NCBI GenBank assembly: GCA_024734495.1
Contig: JALMQS010000085.1
Coordinates: forward strand, 20,613,539-20,677,538
Origin: Forficula auricularia
Taxonomy: Eukaryota; Arthropoda; Insecta; Dermaptera; Forficulidae
Direction: 5' to 3'
Length of the DNA stretch: 64,000 nt
Both the position numbers and the translations under genes were made by a program. Under the pieces are notes generated by a model, which saw only the letters and a program-made list of their open reading frames with translations, did not search any database and was not told the DNA's origin. Shown in pieces: positions 49,047 through 58,216 of the stretch (positions are counted from its first letter, which is position 1; every line of letters starts with the position of its first letter).

Positions 49047-50253
49047 CTAAACTTCATCTTGAGCCGGCGCGATCTCGTCAACGGGATTATTAAGTTGGGG
49101 TTCCTGGGTTGGTTCGGCCGACGGGACTCGACGACACCAATACCATCCGAAGATTACTCCACCGAGTAAGAAGAGGCCGGTGACCAATCCCGCGGGTAGC
49201 ACCACGTGTTGGACGTACTTCCGGCGGGAAATCTGGTCTAGCTCATCCCGAAGGCGTTGGAATGGCATCTCTAGGGAAACCAGGTGATGTTTCTCCCGGA
49301 GTTTGTCCAATCCGACTAGGGCATCTCGTAACTGTGGCGAGTCTTCAGGAATTCGGTGGAGATTTAGAACGTCAATTACAGGAGGAACATACATCGCTGG
49401 ACTATTCATCTGGTGATGGAATAGCGTCTGCCCCCGAGGGAGAAGAACTGAGTATTCCGTCCGCAGGCGACATCCTTCCTTCAACTGGAGTGTTCCGACC
49501 AGACCCAGGGTTGACTCGACGGGGAGGGTTCGTTGACGGGTTCGCGACACTGCACCCGCGCACTACGTGGTTCACTAAGGCTGTAGGTCCATTCACTGCC
49601 CCTCCACATGGGCTGCCATTGATCGCCGACAGTTCCCAAGAGAATTGTCCACTGGCAATATTTGTCTAAGTCCTGGAGCTGTCGGAAATATAGCGAACTT
49701 AGGCAAGTGCGATAATTCCGGGAAGATAAGGCCACGGGATCGCGGTACACCATGGGACCTTGGTCCATTGGTAAAACTTAAAGCTATTTTCTATATTTAA
49801 AGGGGTCATCCATTCTAGTCCGATTGGTAACCCCGGGCTTAATTCTAGTAGTATGACTAAGAGAGCTCGCGGGCCGATCAGACGCAGGTCCAATCGCCCC
49901 GTGGCTGCCGTTTGGATAATGGCGAGGATCTCCATCATCCAGTTATGAGCGGACTGTATGCTTTGCCCTAAGCGCCGAATACGTATATGTAATTCGTTGA
50001 GTAAATTTAACCGCGCATCAAAATCTCGTAAATCATCCGAATCCGCGGTGCCAAATATGAATTTCAAAACTTGTCCCCCCGCATTTATTAGACCACGTCT
50101 ATTTCGCTCTGAGGGTAGCATCTCTCTTAGATTATCAATGATCCCGGCTGTCCGCTCAAATTCTTCCATTAGATAATGGATCTCCTCACCTAAGGTTAGC
50201 AGTGGTAAGTTAGGGTTTAAGTTCTCCTCCCGATTATTAATTCCCTTAATCAT
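49047..50253 (-). pseudogene. env: env relic, baculovirus-F/errantivirus type fusion protein
   Basis: Three minus-strand frames read in succession (50253-49699, 49768-49481, 49550-49047), so at least two frameshifts break the gene. The first part has a furin-like site (R50-N-R-R53 of its frame) followed by a Gly-rich fusion-peptide-like segment and D-S-D-D-L, the arrangement of F-type class I fusion proteins. A helical Leu-rich region follows. The last part ends with a hydrophobic membrane anchor (residues ~114-138 of the last frame) and a short acidic tail. The region upstream of the cleavage site is only about 50 codons and shows no signal peptide, so the N-terminus is missing or lies in an unspliced upstream exon. 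It lies downstream of pol, as in errantiviruses. Confidence 0.85.
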
Positions 50254-50395
50254 ACCCTAATTTAATTGATGCTGAAACAGACATTTCACTCGTCCAGCTT
50301 ATAGGAAAAGAAGAGTGAATGGATTTTATTAGTAATTAAGGATATAGGTCTGTCAGGGAACATGAGATATAAGAAACACCCCCCACTAATAATCC

Positions 50396-51619
50396 TTACT
50401 TACGCTTGCGCAACCGTAGAGCCCAGTTTCGGATCTTCGGCGATTTTCCGTTCTGGCCACCCCTCCCGGACCTGGGCGGCGTCGAACTACCCTCTCTCGG
50501 GTGTCCGCCACTAGTCCCTGGCGGGGGAGTCGACCTAGTAGGGGTAATCACCGGTGTTTCGCTGACAGTTTCCGGGGTATTCCGTGGAGTTTCTTCTCCG
50601 TCTGGGAACTCGTTCTCCTCTATTGCCTCTTCCGTTACTACTCCGGATAGAGGCCCTGGGGCTCCCCCTTCGGGCCGTGGACTCCCTTCTCCAACCTCCC
50701 TCCCTGATGGCCTCTCAAAGTCGTTCCTAGCCTCGGATGTGGGGAACAATGCCCTTGTTCGAAGTTGGTATGGCGACCGTCGTTCAGGCCCTACCTCCGC
50801 CTCCGGACTCCAATTCCTGTCCCCGGGGTTTTCCGGTTCTGTGCTCGATTCACGAGATGCGGAAGACGGTGTGGTGGGTGCTCGAGGCGATGTGACGGAC
50901 GGTGTCACTACAAGTTGCCATCTGCGTCGATGAGGTGGACAGAAGTTCAGGGACGGGGGAGAAGGTGTCTCGATCGGTGGAGTATTCCTGTATTTTATCC
51001 CTTGTCCTAGTTCCTCGTCGGGCGAGTTATCCGCTATATATATGGTGACGCGGATCGGGGTGCCTCTAATGGCGGCGCGGATCATTCTCTTCACCCGGGG
51101 CCAATGTAACCGATCCAGTCCGCAAGCTATGCGCGGTAACCCAATGGACTTGATTCCAGCTCGACAAGCGTGCATCACCATATTCCCTAATGACCTCCTT
51201 ACATCCTTGTATGTTGGTCGGTCGTGACTACGTTCCTTAGTGACGAGGTAGAGCACCTGCTTACCCGGTACTTGTAGGTAAAGGCAATCCCCCACCTCGG
51301 GGTTTAGAGCCTGGAGAGCCTCCACCTCCCCGTATCGTTCCCTGAACTCTCGAGCAATACCCGCGGACATCTTTAAGTCTGCGGCAACGCAATGCCCAAT
51401 GGCCCCTCCGTCGGGATGTTCGAAGAGGTTACCCCGGATTTCTCTGAGTTGCGTATCTTGTCCATCTCCCTTGGAAGTGTGACTTGGTTTGAGGCGATTC
51501 ACGTGCACAACCATGAGATCTCGGCCCTCGACTTCAAGCTCATAGTCTACCTCCGACTTCTTTTGTGTGATGACATAAGGCCCCCTCCATGGTTTGTGGA
51601 ATTTTTTTTGCCTCCCCAA
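50396..51619 (-). CDS. pol C-terminus: GPY/F module fused to a TARG1-type macro domain
   Basis: A 407-codon frame with no ATG at its head (it opens at a TTG), consistent with being the continuation of pol across a one-base frame change. Residues ~8-45 form the GPY/F chromatin/DNA-binding module of Ty3/Gypsy integrases (W-R-G-P-Y, V-N-R-L-K-P). Residues ~57-197 form a macro domain: G-N-L-F-E, G-H-C-V-A-A-D, S-A-G-I-A, then L-V-T-K128 and L-P-R-I-A-C-G-L-D169-R-L. In human TARG1/OARD1, which removes ADP-ribose from glutamate, the catalytic pair is Lys84 and Asp125; here Lys128 and Asp169 fall at the same spacing of 41. So binding and hydrolysis of ADP-ribose is predicted. Residues ~200-407 are a Pro/Ser/Thr-rich disordered tail with a basic end. 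Its role in the element is unknown; opposing host ADP-ribosylation is an inference. Confidence 0.85.
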   Translation of the reverse strand: MGRQKKFHKPWRGPYVITQKKSEVDYELEVEGRDLMVVHVNRLKPSHTSKGDGQDTQLREIRGNLFEHPDGGAIGHCVAADLKMSAGIAREFRERYGEVEALQALNPEVGDCLYLQVPGKQVLYLVTKERSHDRPTYKDVRRSLGNMVMHACRAGIKSIGLPRIACGLDRLHWPRVKRMIRAAIRGTPIRVTIYIADNSPDEELGQGIKYRNTPPIETPSPPSLNFCPPHRRRWQLVVTPSVTSPRAPTTPSSASRESSTEPENPGDRNWSPEAEVGPERRSPYQLRTRALFPTSEARNDFERPSGREVGEGSPRPEGGAPGPLSGVVTEEAIEENEFPDGEETPRNTPETVSETPVITPTRSTPPPGTSGGHPREGSSTPPRSGRGGQNGKSPKIRNWALRLRKRK

Positions 51620-54281
51620 CCTTCAGCGCCGGTGTATATAAATATACCCACTCTCCGATCTCGAAATTCTTGATTTTCCGCCTCCGATTCTTCTGGGTAT
51701 TCCTCCGTTTGGTAACTGGAAGTGGACCGACGATGTCTAAGGACACCATTTCCATCGGCTGCGTGACTTCTGGGGGTTCCATGACCGGCGCTTTGAGACC
51801 TGTCGGGGATTTTCTCTCGGCACAGGAGTGGCACCTACGCACATGTTCTTCGACGTCTTTGTGTAGGTGTTCCCACAGGTAACCCGTTCGTAATCGTCGG
51901 ACGGTGGCTTCTGTACCCCTGTGCCCTCCTAGAGGGGATGAATGGTAGACTTCGAGAAGATGGGGAACCATCCGCCGAGGGACCAGTAATTTCCACGTGG
52001 TGAGGTCGTTTTCGTGGTGCTTCACGTACCATGTCCCATCTGCATTCTGTCGAGTGGTGCTTTGTGGGTCTTGTAAGATTTTTTTACAAAATGCGTCCTT
52101 CATTTGCTCTTGTCTAATGAGACCACGACTCCACCCTAGCACCGGTTCCCCTTCGTGAAGTTTTTCCCCATTTTCTAGGTTCACAGAGTTGACCGCCCGG
52201 CTCAACGCATCGGCGTTTTGATGCTTCTTCCCAGGCCGGTATTCCGCTTGGTATTTGTAGTCGGCCAGCTTTAATGCCCATTTTGCCTGTCTCGAGTAGG
52301 GGTCTTTTTCTCCCAATGTCCATTTCAATGGGGCATGGTCGCCTATCTGCCCCCAATCTATGTGAGCGGCTTCCAAGACGTCGACGGGGTCATATCTTAG
52401 TCCCCCGACCTGATAATTATCATTATCGCCCACGCTCACCTTGCACAGGTTGAGGTCTATGATTGCTCCCAGCCGGGTTAAAAGATCCAACCCGGCGATT
52501 CCATCCTCCCTTATATCGAGCGCCCCTATTAAAAAGGTATGTTCGATACGGGTATCTTCAATATACCCGTATACCTTCTGTTGCCCCTTCACCTGCAATC
52601 GTTCACCCGTGACTCCTCGAGCCACTCCGCGCTGTTCCTTGAGCGGGACGTTCGGAACTTCCGATTTTAGGAGTGACACCTCGGCTCCTGTATCGACCAG
52701 CAACCGGTAATTCCGGTCCCCTACACGTAACACTAATGTTATCCCCTCCTGGACTCCCGTTTGAACACTCGGGATCCGGGTATCTTCTTTCGGCCACACG
52801 CGGGGATTTAATGCGGCCGTTTGGCTTTTTGGGTGCTCGTCTCGTTCGTACGAGCGTCTTGTGTTAAAATCACTTCGGCCAGTCTCCCCTCTATCCGCCG
52901 AAGGGTAGTGATTTTCCCTACCCAGAGTTCGTGCCACAGGGGACATATTACGTGTCTCCCAAAGGGGGAAATAGCTTGGACGTCGATCGTCTCGAATCGG
53001 GGTATGCGGACTTCGGTGTCTCCTGTTTGGATCCGATGAAGTACTCCTTGAGGGCGACGAGCAACGCCTCTCCCCTCTGTTGATTTCAATGCGTCTGCTT
53101 TCCCTCTCGTAAGGTGACGGTTCGCGCCATCCTCTTCGTTCGACCTCAGCGCGTCTGTCAGCCTTAGCATCTGTCGAGAGGTCGTAGCGAGAGCGATTAT
53201 ATCCTACGGGAGAGGTCGACCATCGGAGTTTCGAATCGCGTCTACCCCTTTCGCTCCCCCAAGGAGAGGGAGATCTAGACATTCTATTTTCTGATCTGGC
53301 GCGGTCACGATGACATTCTTGGCGAAAGTGGCCCTGCTGGTCACATCCATAGCACGTGGGAGACTCATGACATTCCCGCGCGTAATGTCCCCCTCGACCA
53401 CAACGATAACAGATCAGTCTACCCGGGCCTCGTTCCTCTCTCGAGTATCGTAGATTCGAGAGGCTAGCACTGGCACTCCGCGATGGCTGTGAGCCCCATC
53501 CTTGTCGGTCCCCGGATTCGTGTACCGGTGCAAATGCCACCGCTAGATTAGCCCCTCTCTTCGGCGTTCCTTCGTCATCTTGGTGGACGCTCCTTATTTC
53601 CCTTGGAGTTCCTAGATATTCCTTCTCGATGCGCGACCCCCGAGTAATTGCCTCTTCTAATGTCGCCGGATTCGCTATCCTCAATGTTCTGCCTACCTCC
53701 CCTACCAACCCTTCGAGGAAGATATGTAGGAGCTGCTCTTCGCAATTCGCCAGGGACCCCTCCGGTATGTCTTTCGATATACTTCGAAGCCGGTCAGCAA
53801 ATCCTCTTACCCCTTCCTGTCCCTGCTGGCTTGCGTTGAGTAATTCCCGGAGCTTTTTGCCGGGAGCCTCAGCTCTCTGGAACCGGTCTATCAGGGTGCC
53901 CTTCAACTCGGCCCATGTTGCCGGAGCGGTGGCTAGCCCTTTTAGGTACTGGGCGGCCGCCCCTTCTAACTTTACTCGTAATATGCGTATTCGCAAGTTT
54001 TCTGGCCAGCCTCCCATCTCCGCCACATTTTCAAATTTTTCCAAATATGTTCTTATTTCCCCTTCCCCCTCTGCTCCTGACCAATTCGGAAGGGAGGTTT
54101 GAATTGTCAGATCTGGCCCCGGTTGAACCTGGACCACAACCGGTTGTGCTCTTGCTTCTATATTTCCCCTCTCGCTCCCGTTTTCCCTAACCTGTTGATC
54201 TAATTCTGCCTTTTCTCTGGCCAACTCCTCGAGTTGGTGTTTAAGATCGGCGATCTCTTGCTTGAGCGCTGCATCCGCCAT
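51540..54281 (-). CDS. gag-pol: Gag-protease-deleted Pol polyprotein, 913 codons
   Basis: Starts at a true ATG in good context (AAAATGG). A coiled coil covers residues 1-35 and a Ty3/Gypsy-type Gag capsid domain ~58-230. Two CCHC zinc knuckles follow (291-304 and 310-323), then a long Arg/Ser-rich region to ~470. The aspartic protease has D-T-G-A at 530-533 and A-G-L-D-L-L at ~596. Next the sequence jumps directly to the end of RNase H (H-A-P-L-K-W at ~649, N-A-D-A-L-S-R at ~695): the whole reverse transcriptase and most of RNase H are gone, yet the frame stays open. The integrase HHCC finger is present (H780, H787, C817, C820) and the core starts (D849, V-G-P-L-P). A second in-frame deletion removes the rest of the core and joins to the region before the GPY/F module. 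The frame then leaves register at an eight-A run (51609-51602). It could make Gag and protease but no polymerase. Confidence 0.9.
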   Translation of the reverse strand: MADAALKQEIADLKHQLEELAREKAELDQQVRENGSERGNIEARAQPVVVQVQPGPDLTIQTSLPNWSGAEGEGEIRTYLEKFENVAEMGGWPENLRIRILRVKLEGAAAQYLKGLATAPATWAELKGTLIDRFQRAEAPGKKLRELLNASQQGQEGVRGFADRLRSISKDIPEGSLANCEEQLLHIFLEGLVGEVGRTLRIANPATLEEAITRGSRIEKEYLGTPREIRSVHQDDEGTPKRGANLAVAFAPVHESGDRQGWGSQPSRSASASLSNLRYSREERGPGRLICYRCGRGGHYARECHESPTCYGCDQQGHFRQECHRDRARSENRMSRSPSPWGSERGRRDSKLRWSTSPVGYNRSRYDLSTDAKADRRAEVERRGWREPSPYERESRRIEINRGERRCSSPSRSTSSDPNRRHRSPHTPIRDDRRPSYFPLWETRNMSPVARTLGRENHYPSADRGETGRSDFNTRRSYERDEHPKSQTAALNPRVWPKEDTRIPSVQTGVQEGITLVLRVGDRNYRLLVDTGAEVSLLKSEVPNVPLKEQRGVARGVTGERLQVKGQQKVYGYIEDTRIEHTFLIGALDIREDGIAGLDLLTRLGAIIDLNLCKVSVGDNDNYQVGGLRYDPVDVLEAAHIDWGQIGDHAPLKWTLGEKDPYSRQAKWALKLADYKYQAEYRPGKKHQNADALSRAVNSVNLENGEKLHEGEPVLGWSRGLIRQEQMKDAFCKKILQDPQSTTRQNADGTWYVKHHENDLTTWKLLVPRRMVPHLLEVYHSSPLGGHRGTEATVRRLRTGYLWEHLHKDVEEHVRRCHSCAERKSPTGLKAPVMEPPEVTQPMEMVSLDIVGPLPVTKRRNTQKNRRRKIKNFEIGEWVYLYTPALKVGEAKKIPQTMEGALCHHTKEVGGRL
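51602..51609 (-). other. eight-A run where pol changes frame
   Basis: Upstream of the run the 913-codon frame is in register with the integrase; downstream the GPY/F-macro frame is read one base over. A homopolymer indel, an assembly error or a slippage site would all look alike. Confidence 0.75.
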
Positions 54282-54641
54282 TTTCCCGGTTTCTATATAT
54301 TCGTATTATTTAAAAGAATGAGGGGAGGGAGGATTATTGATTATTTATTCCCGCGGTGTCTTCCCGTGAAGAGTAAGGAATTTTTCTTTTCTCTTTTCTC
54401 AGGGAAGCGAAAAAAAAGTAATAATAAGAAAAATAAAAGAAATATTCAGACACTTTAAACTAGGTGGAAGAAAACAATATTTAAAGCAATGAGAAGGAAG
54501 AAGTTGATATTGCTTAAATAGTAAAACAAGGATATATATATGTAGATTCGAGAAAAAAAAATTGTCAAAGGAATTTAATAACTAATCTAAGGGACATTAG
54601 TAGAAGAAAAAAAATTTAAGTATATATATACACATATATAC

Positions 54642-54673
<32 letters not shown>

Positions 54674-54960
54674 TTATTTATTTATTTATTTATTTAAATA
54701 AAATAAAAGAAAAAAAAATTAATAAGTGAGTACTGTTTTAGAAAATTCTTATCGCACGATTATTCTGTTTCAACAACAAAAAAAAATTAAGACCCCCAAA
54801 AAAAAATGTAATTCTAGTAACGTCCTAAATTGGAATAAAAATAAAAAATATTAAGAAGCAAAAAAAAATTCAAGACTAAGAAAAGTTTCTATTAGCGTTC
54901 TCCTCATCCCCTAAAAAATTTTACAACCCCGGTTCGTAAGCGGATCGTCTTGTTGCAACG
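54282..54960 (-). other. untranslated leader of the LTR element
   Basis: About 680 bp between the primer binding site and the gag ATG. It is AT-rich and contains a (TA)n/(TTTA)n run at 54628-54700. No coding frame. Confidence 0.7.
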
Positions 54961-54980
54961 ATCCTGGTCACACGGCACCA
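54961..54980 (-). promoter_or_regulatory. primer binding site
   Basis: On the minus strand, two bases inside the LTR, the sequence TGGTGCCGTGTGACCAGG begins with TGG, complementary to a tRNA CCA end. The first ten bases fit the GCCGTG acceptor stem of animal tRNA-His; the rest does not match that tRNA cleanly, so the primer tRNA is uncertain. Confidence 0.7.
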
Positions 54981-54982
54981 TT

Positions 54983-55717
54983 TGTAAGACCCTGCGTTGC
55001 CCCTCAAGGGGATAAGCCCTCTGCACCCTGTCCGCGGAGGGTAGGTAGTGAGGATAAAATTATAGGTAGTATTTTTAATTAATTGATTAATATTTATTTT
55101 TATATTTACAATTTATTTAATATAATGTATACAAATAATTTAAATATATTTATTAGGCCAATTGGTAATTTAATGAACACGAGAGGTTTGTTTGTTTTAT
55201 CTAATATTTACTTTATGAATTTAAGATTTTTAAATATAATTAACTTACTAACTAATAACATTAAAATTATATTTGATTATTTAGGTATTAGTTACAATAA
55301 TATGATGATTTTTTAAATCTAATTAACTTACTAACTAATAACATTAAAATTATGTTTGATTATTTAGGTATTAATTACAATAATATGAATAGTATTTACT
55401 TACAAAATAAGATGGCCATCATCACCCCAATTCGTATGCGCATACTTTCTCTCTTATGGCTGTAAATAAATCACCCTTATTCTCAACCCTATATTCACAA
55501 TACTCACAACACTCACCCTTACAGCGGTACTAATAATCACCCCTATTCTCAACCCTATATTCACAATATTTCACAACACCAACCCTATATCCAATCTCTC
55601 AGCCTCAAGCCCCGGCCTAGCTCTGACGATTCTCGGGCGGCCAAGCGCTCCCCCGCCGCTCACTTCATCCGTCCCCCGCTTACCCCTGTCCTACCTTCGC
55701 GCGTGGTCTTCGCTAGC
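54983..55717 (-). repeat. 5' LTR, inner copy, truncated
   Basis: Starts TGTAAGACC and follows the 3' LTR closely for about 735 bp, then stops at cttcgctagc, missing the last ~127 bp of the LTR. At that point it joins directly to a further LTR copy. Confidence 0.85.
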
Positions 55718-56578
55718 AGGTAGTGAGGATAAAATTATAGGTAGTATTCTTAACTAGTTGATTAACATTTATTTTTATATTTACAATTTATTTTAATAAT
55801 GCATACAAATAATTTAAATATATTTATTAGGCCAATTTGGTAATTTAATGAACATAAGGGTTTGTTTATTTTATTTAATATTTACTTTATGAATTTAAGA
55901 TTTTTAAATATAATTAACTTATTAACTAATAACATTAAAATTCTATTTGATTTCTTTAGTATTAGTTATAATAATATATATTGATTTTTAAATCTAATTA
56001 ACTTACTAACTAATAACATTAAAATTATATTTGATTATTTAGTAATAGTTATAATAATATAATGATTTTTAAATCTAATTAACTTACTAACTAATAACAT
56101 TAAAATTATGTTTGATTATTTAGGTATTAGTTACAATACATGATTATTCTACTTGTAATAATATTAGTGAGCTCACGCTATTCGACGGCCGTCATCTGTT
56201 ATCCTTTCAACACCCTTGATATCCTCATAAGATAATCACACCCTGAGTTGTATACTCCTGGTTCACGTTTTATTTCACTACTCACTCCACCAGTCGTTTC
56301 ACCCCTTTTCAACCCCTAATTCTTATACGATTCCCTAAGCTCAACTCTCTGCCTCAACCCTAGGCCTCGCTCTGCGATTCTCGGCGGCCACGCGCTCTTC
56401 GCCGCTCACTTCCTCCGTTCCCCGCTTGCCCCTCCCCCACCTTCGCGCGTCGTCCTCGCTAGCGAATTTCTTACCATCAGCGAATTCTTCGTGTACTCTC
56501 TGTTCTAACAAATTAGACCTCCTCCGGGAAACTAGCCAATATATTATTATATTATTAAATAAATATATTTACGTATTG
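55718..56578 (-). repeat. extra LTR copy, more diverged
   Basis: Begins at aggtagtgaggataaaatta, 61 bases inside the LTR, and runs to the N gap. It carries three copies of the ~83-bp minisatellite instead of two, and is clearly less similar to the other two LTRs than they are to each other. It may be a solo LTR of an older insertion or a chimeric assembly. Confidence 0.8.
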
Positions 56579-56678
56579 NNNNNNNNNNNNNNNNNNNNNN
56601 NNNNNNNNNNNNNNNNNNNNNNNNNNNNNNNNNNNNNNNNNNNNNNNNNNNNNNNNNNNNNNNNNNNNNNNNNNNNNN
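56579..56678. other. assembly gap, 100 N
   Basis: A run of exactly 100 N, the usual convention for a gap of unknown size. It hides the outer end of the LTR element. Confidence 0.99.
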
Positions 56679-56796
56679 CATCTTGTTCAAGTTTTATTAA
56701 AATGTTTCACCTAGAACCAACACCTAACTCCTTAAAAGCCATCTTCAGGAGTTCACAGAGGAAACTGAAAAGATATTTTTTTGTATTCAGTTTCCT

Positions 56797-56852
56797 CTGT
56801 GAACTCCTGAAGATGGGCTTATACCCCGAAATATATATAGATAGAGTCGTGC
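56797..56852 (+). ncRNA. hammerhead ribozyme, type I
   Basis: CTGAAGA (56807-56813), stem II GGG/CCC, GAA (56828-56830), ATATATATAG. Stem I pairs ACTC with GAGT further downstream. Stem III is an AT palindrome. Confidence 0.6.
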
Positions 56853-57052
56853 TAAACAAACATCTTATCTTTATTTTTGTGGAACCTACCTGGTATTTTA
56901 TATTTTAATTTCTTGATTAGTTTTTTAGAATTTTTTATTTTAATATATAAGTTAGTTATATTTAGTTATATTTTAAATTTTAAAAAGTTTCTAAAAAATT
57001 TTTTTCAAAATTTTCTTTACTTTATTTAATATATTTCACCAAGAACGCACAC

Positions 57053-57294
57053 AGGCGCGGAACCAGACCTCTGTTTTGGGGGGGGGGGGGGGGCGGTCGC
57101 CGGTATATAAGATCTACTTTTGATCTCGGAAGTGTGTCGCGATCGAATTGTCCCCCTCCCCCACATAGAACTTTACTTTCTTCAATTTTAAAATTTAATG
57201 TTGTAAAAAAAAATTAAATAAACATATAAAAAATGTTGATCTCCAATGCTTTGGGGGGGGGCGGTCGCCCCCATCGCCCCCCTCTGATCCGCGC
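57053..57294. mobile_element. GC-rich MITE with 12-bp flanking repeat
   Basis: The ends aggcgcggaaccagac and ctgatccgcgc are imperfect inverted repeats. The flanking direct repeat is aagaacgcacac (57041-57052 and 57295-57306). It contains two G-runs and gcggtcgcc repeated. It interrupts a PLE pseudo-LTR, so it is the younger insertion. Confidence 0.7.
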
Positions 57295-57536
57295 AAGAAC
57301 GCACACCATTCTCCCTTAACAGAATATAATTTTATTATTATTATTTTTATCAAGTAAACCAATTGTTAGAACAATTGTAATAAGATTTGTTTTTCACATA
57401 ATTAAAGCATATTTAGGAAAATATTTATAAAATAAAATTCCTCACTTTTCGTTATATACAAAAATAGAGCTTATAATATTACTTAAAATTAAATAATTAA
57501 TATTTTGTTCAGGGAGAATGTTGTAGATTCTAGGTG

Positions 57537-58200
57537 AAAAGTATTTAATAAAATTAAACTTTAAAAATATAAATTACTAGGTAGGTTTCACAAATAAAAG
57601 ACAAATCGATTATGAACAAGACTATATTTGTTGCAGTAAAAACCCGTTTTTAGTAAGAACGGGTTCTTACTAGTTAAAACGCGTTTCACTGAATACCTTT
57701 GTGGCAACTAGAGTTTACTGATGTTGGTTGAGTTTGGTTCAAATATCTAGAATCTTCATTTTTTATCTTCCTCCTCATTTTAGGTGTTTATTTTCAAAAA
57801 ATTTTAAACGAAAATGTTAAAAATTAGAACCAAAGTTGTAGAGGATGTAATTTTTGACATTTTAGTTTAAAAAACTTTGAAAATAAACACCTAAAATGAG
57901 GCGGAAGGTCAAAAATGAAGATTCTAGACCTTTGAACAAAACTCAACCAACATCAGTAAATTCTAGTTGCCACAAAAGTATTCAGAGAAACGCGTTTTAA
58001 CCAATAAGAACCCGTTCTTACTAAAAACTGGTTTTTAGTGCAACATATATATTTCGGGTTACGAGCCCATCTTCATGAGTTCACATAGAAGACTATGTGA
58101 GCTCCTGAAGATGGGGTCGTAACCCGATTTATATATAGTTTTGCTCATAAGAAATTTTTCTTTTATTTGTGAAACCTACCTAGTAATTTATATTTTAAAA
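57537..58200. repeat. nested PLE palindrome, two broken hammerheads
   Basis: The outer arms tactaggtaggtttcacaaa and inverse enclose an inner palindrome (57645-58045) with aacgggttcttact and inverse. Each strand carries a hammerhead with one damaged core position: minus ATGAAGA for CTGAAGA, plus GATT for GAAA (58120-58123). Confidence 0.7.
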
Positions 58201-58216
58201 CTTAGTGTTAATTATA

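Larger units (their letters stand above)
48119..56578 (-). mobile_element. errantivirus-like LTR retroelement with macro domain
   Basis: On the minus strand: 5' LTR material (56578-54983), primer binding site, leader, gag-protease-deleted pol, GPY/F plus macro domain, env relic, polypurine tract and 3' LTR (48978-48119). The LTRs at 48119 and 54983 are nearly identical, which suggests a young insertion. It lacks reverse transcriptase and most of the integrase core, so it cannot move by itself. The outer end of the 5' side runs into assembly Ns, so the target duplication cannot be checked. Confidence 0.9.
56690..57320 (+). repeat. PLE pseudo-LTR, split by a MITE
   Basis: Minus-oriented end (atgtttcacctagaaccaac) and plus-oriented end (gtggaacctacctggtat) around a palindromic centre at 56740-56815 (cttcaggagttcacagagga and inverse). 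The right end is interrupted by the MITE at 57053-57294. Confidence 0.7.

Noticed and set aside
49262..54190. Plus-strand frames opposite the retroelement genes
   Set aside because: Shadows of minus-strand gag-pol, macro and env; no family features.
56426..56908. 160-codon frame across the N gap
   Set aside because: It is continuous only because Ns do not encode stops.
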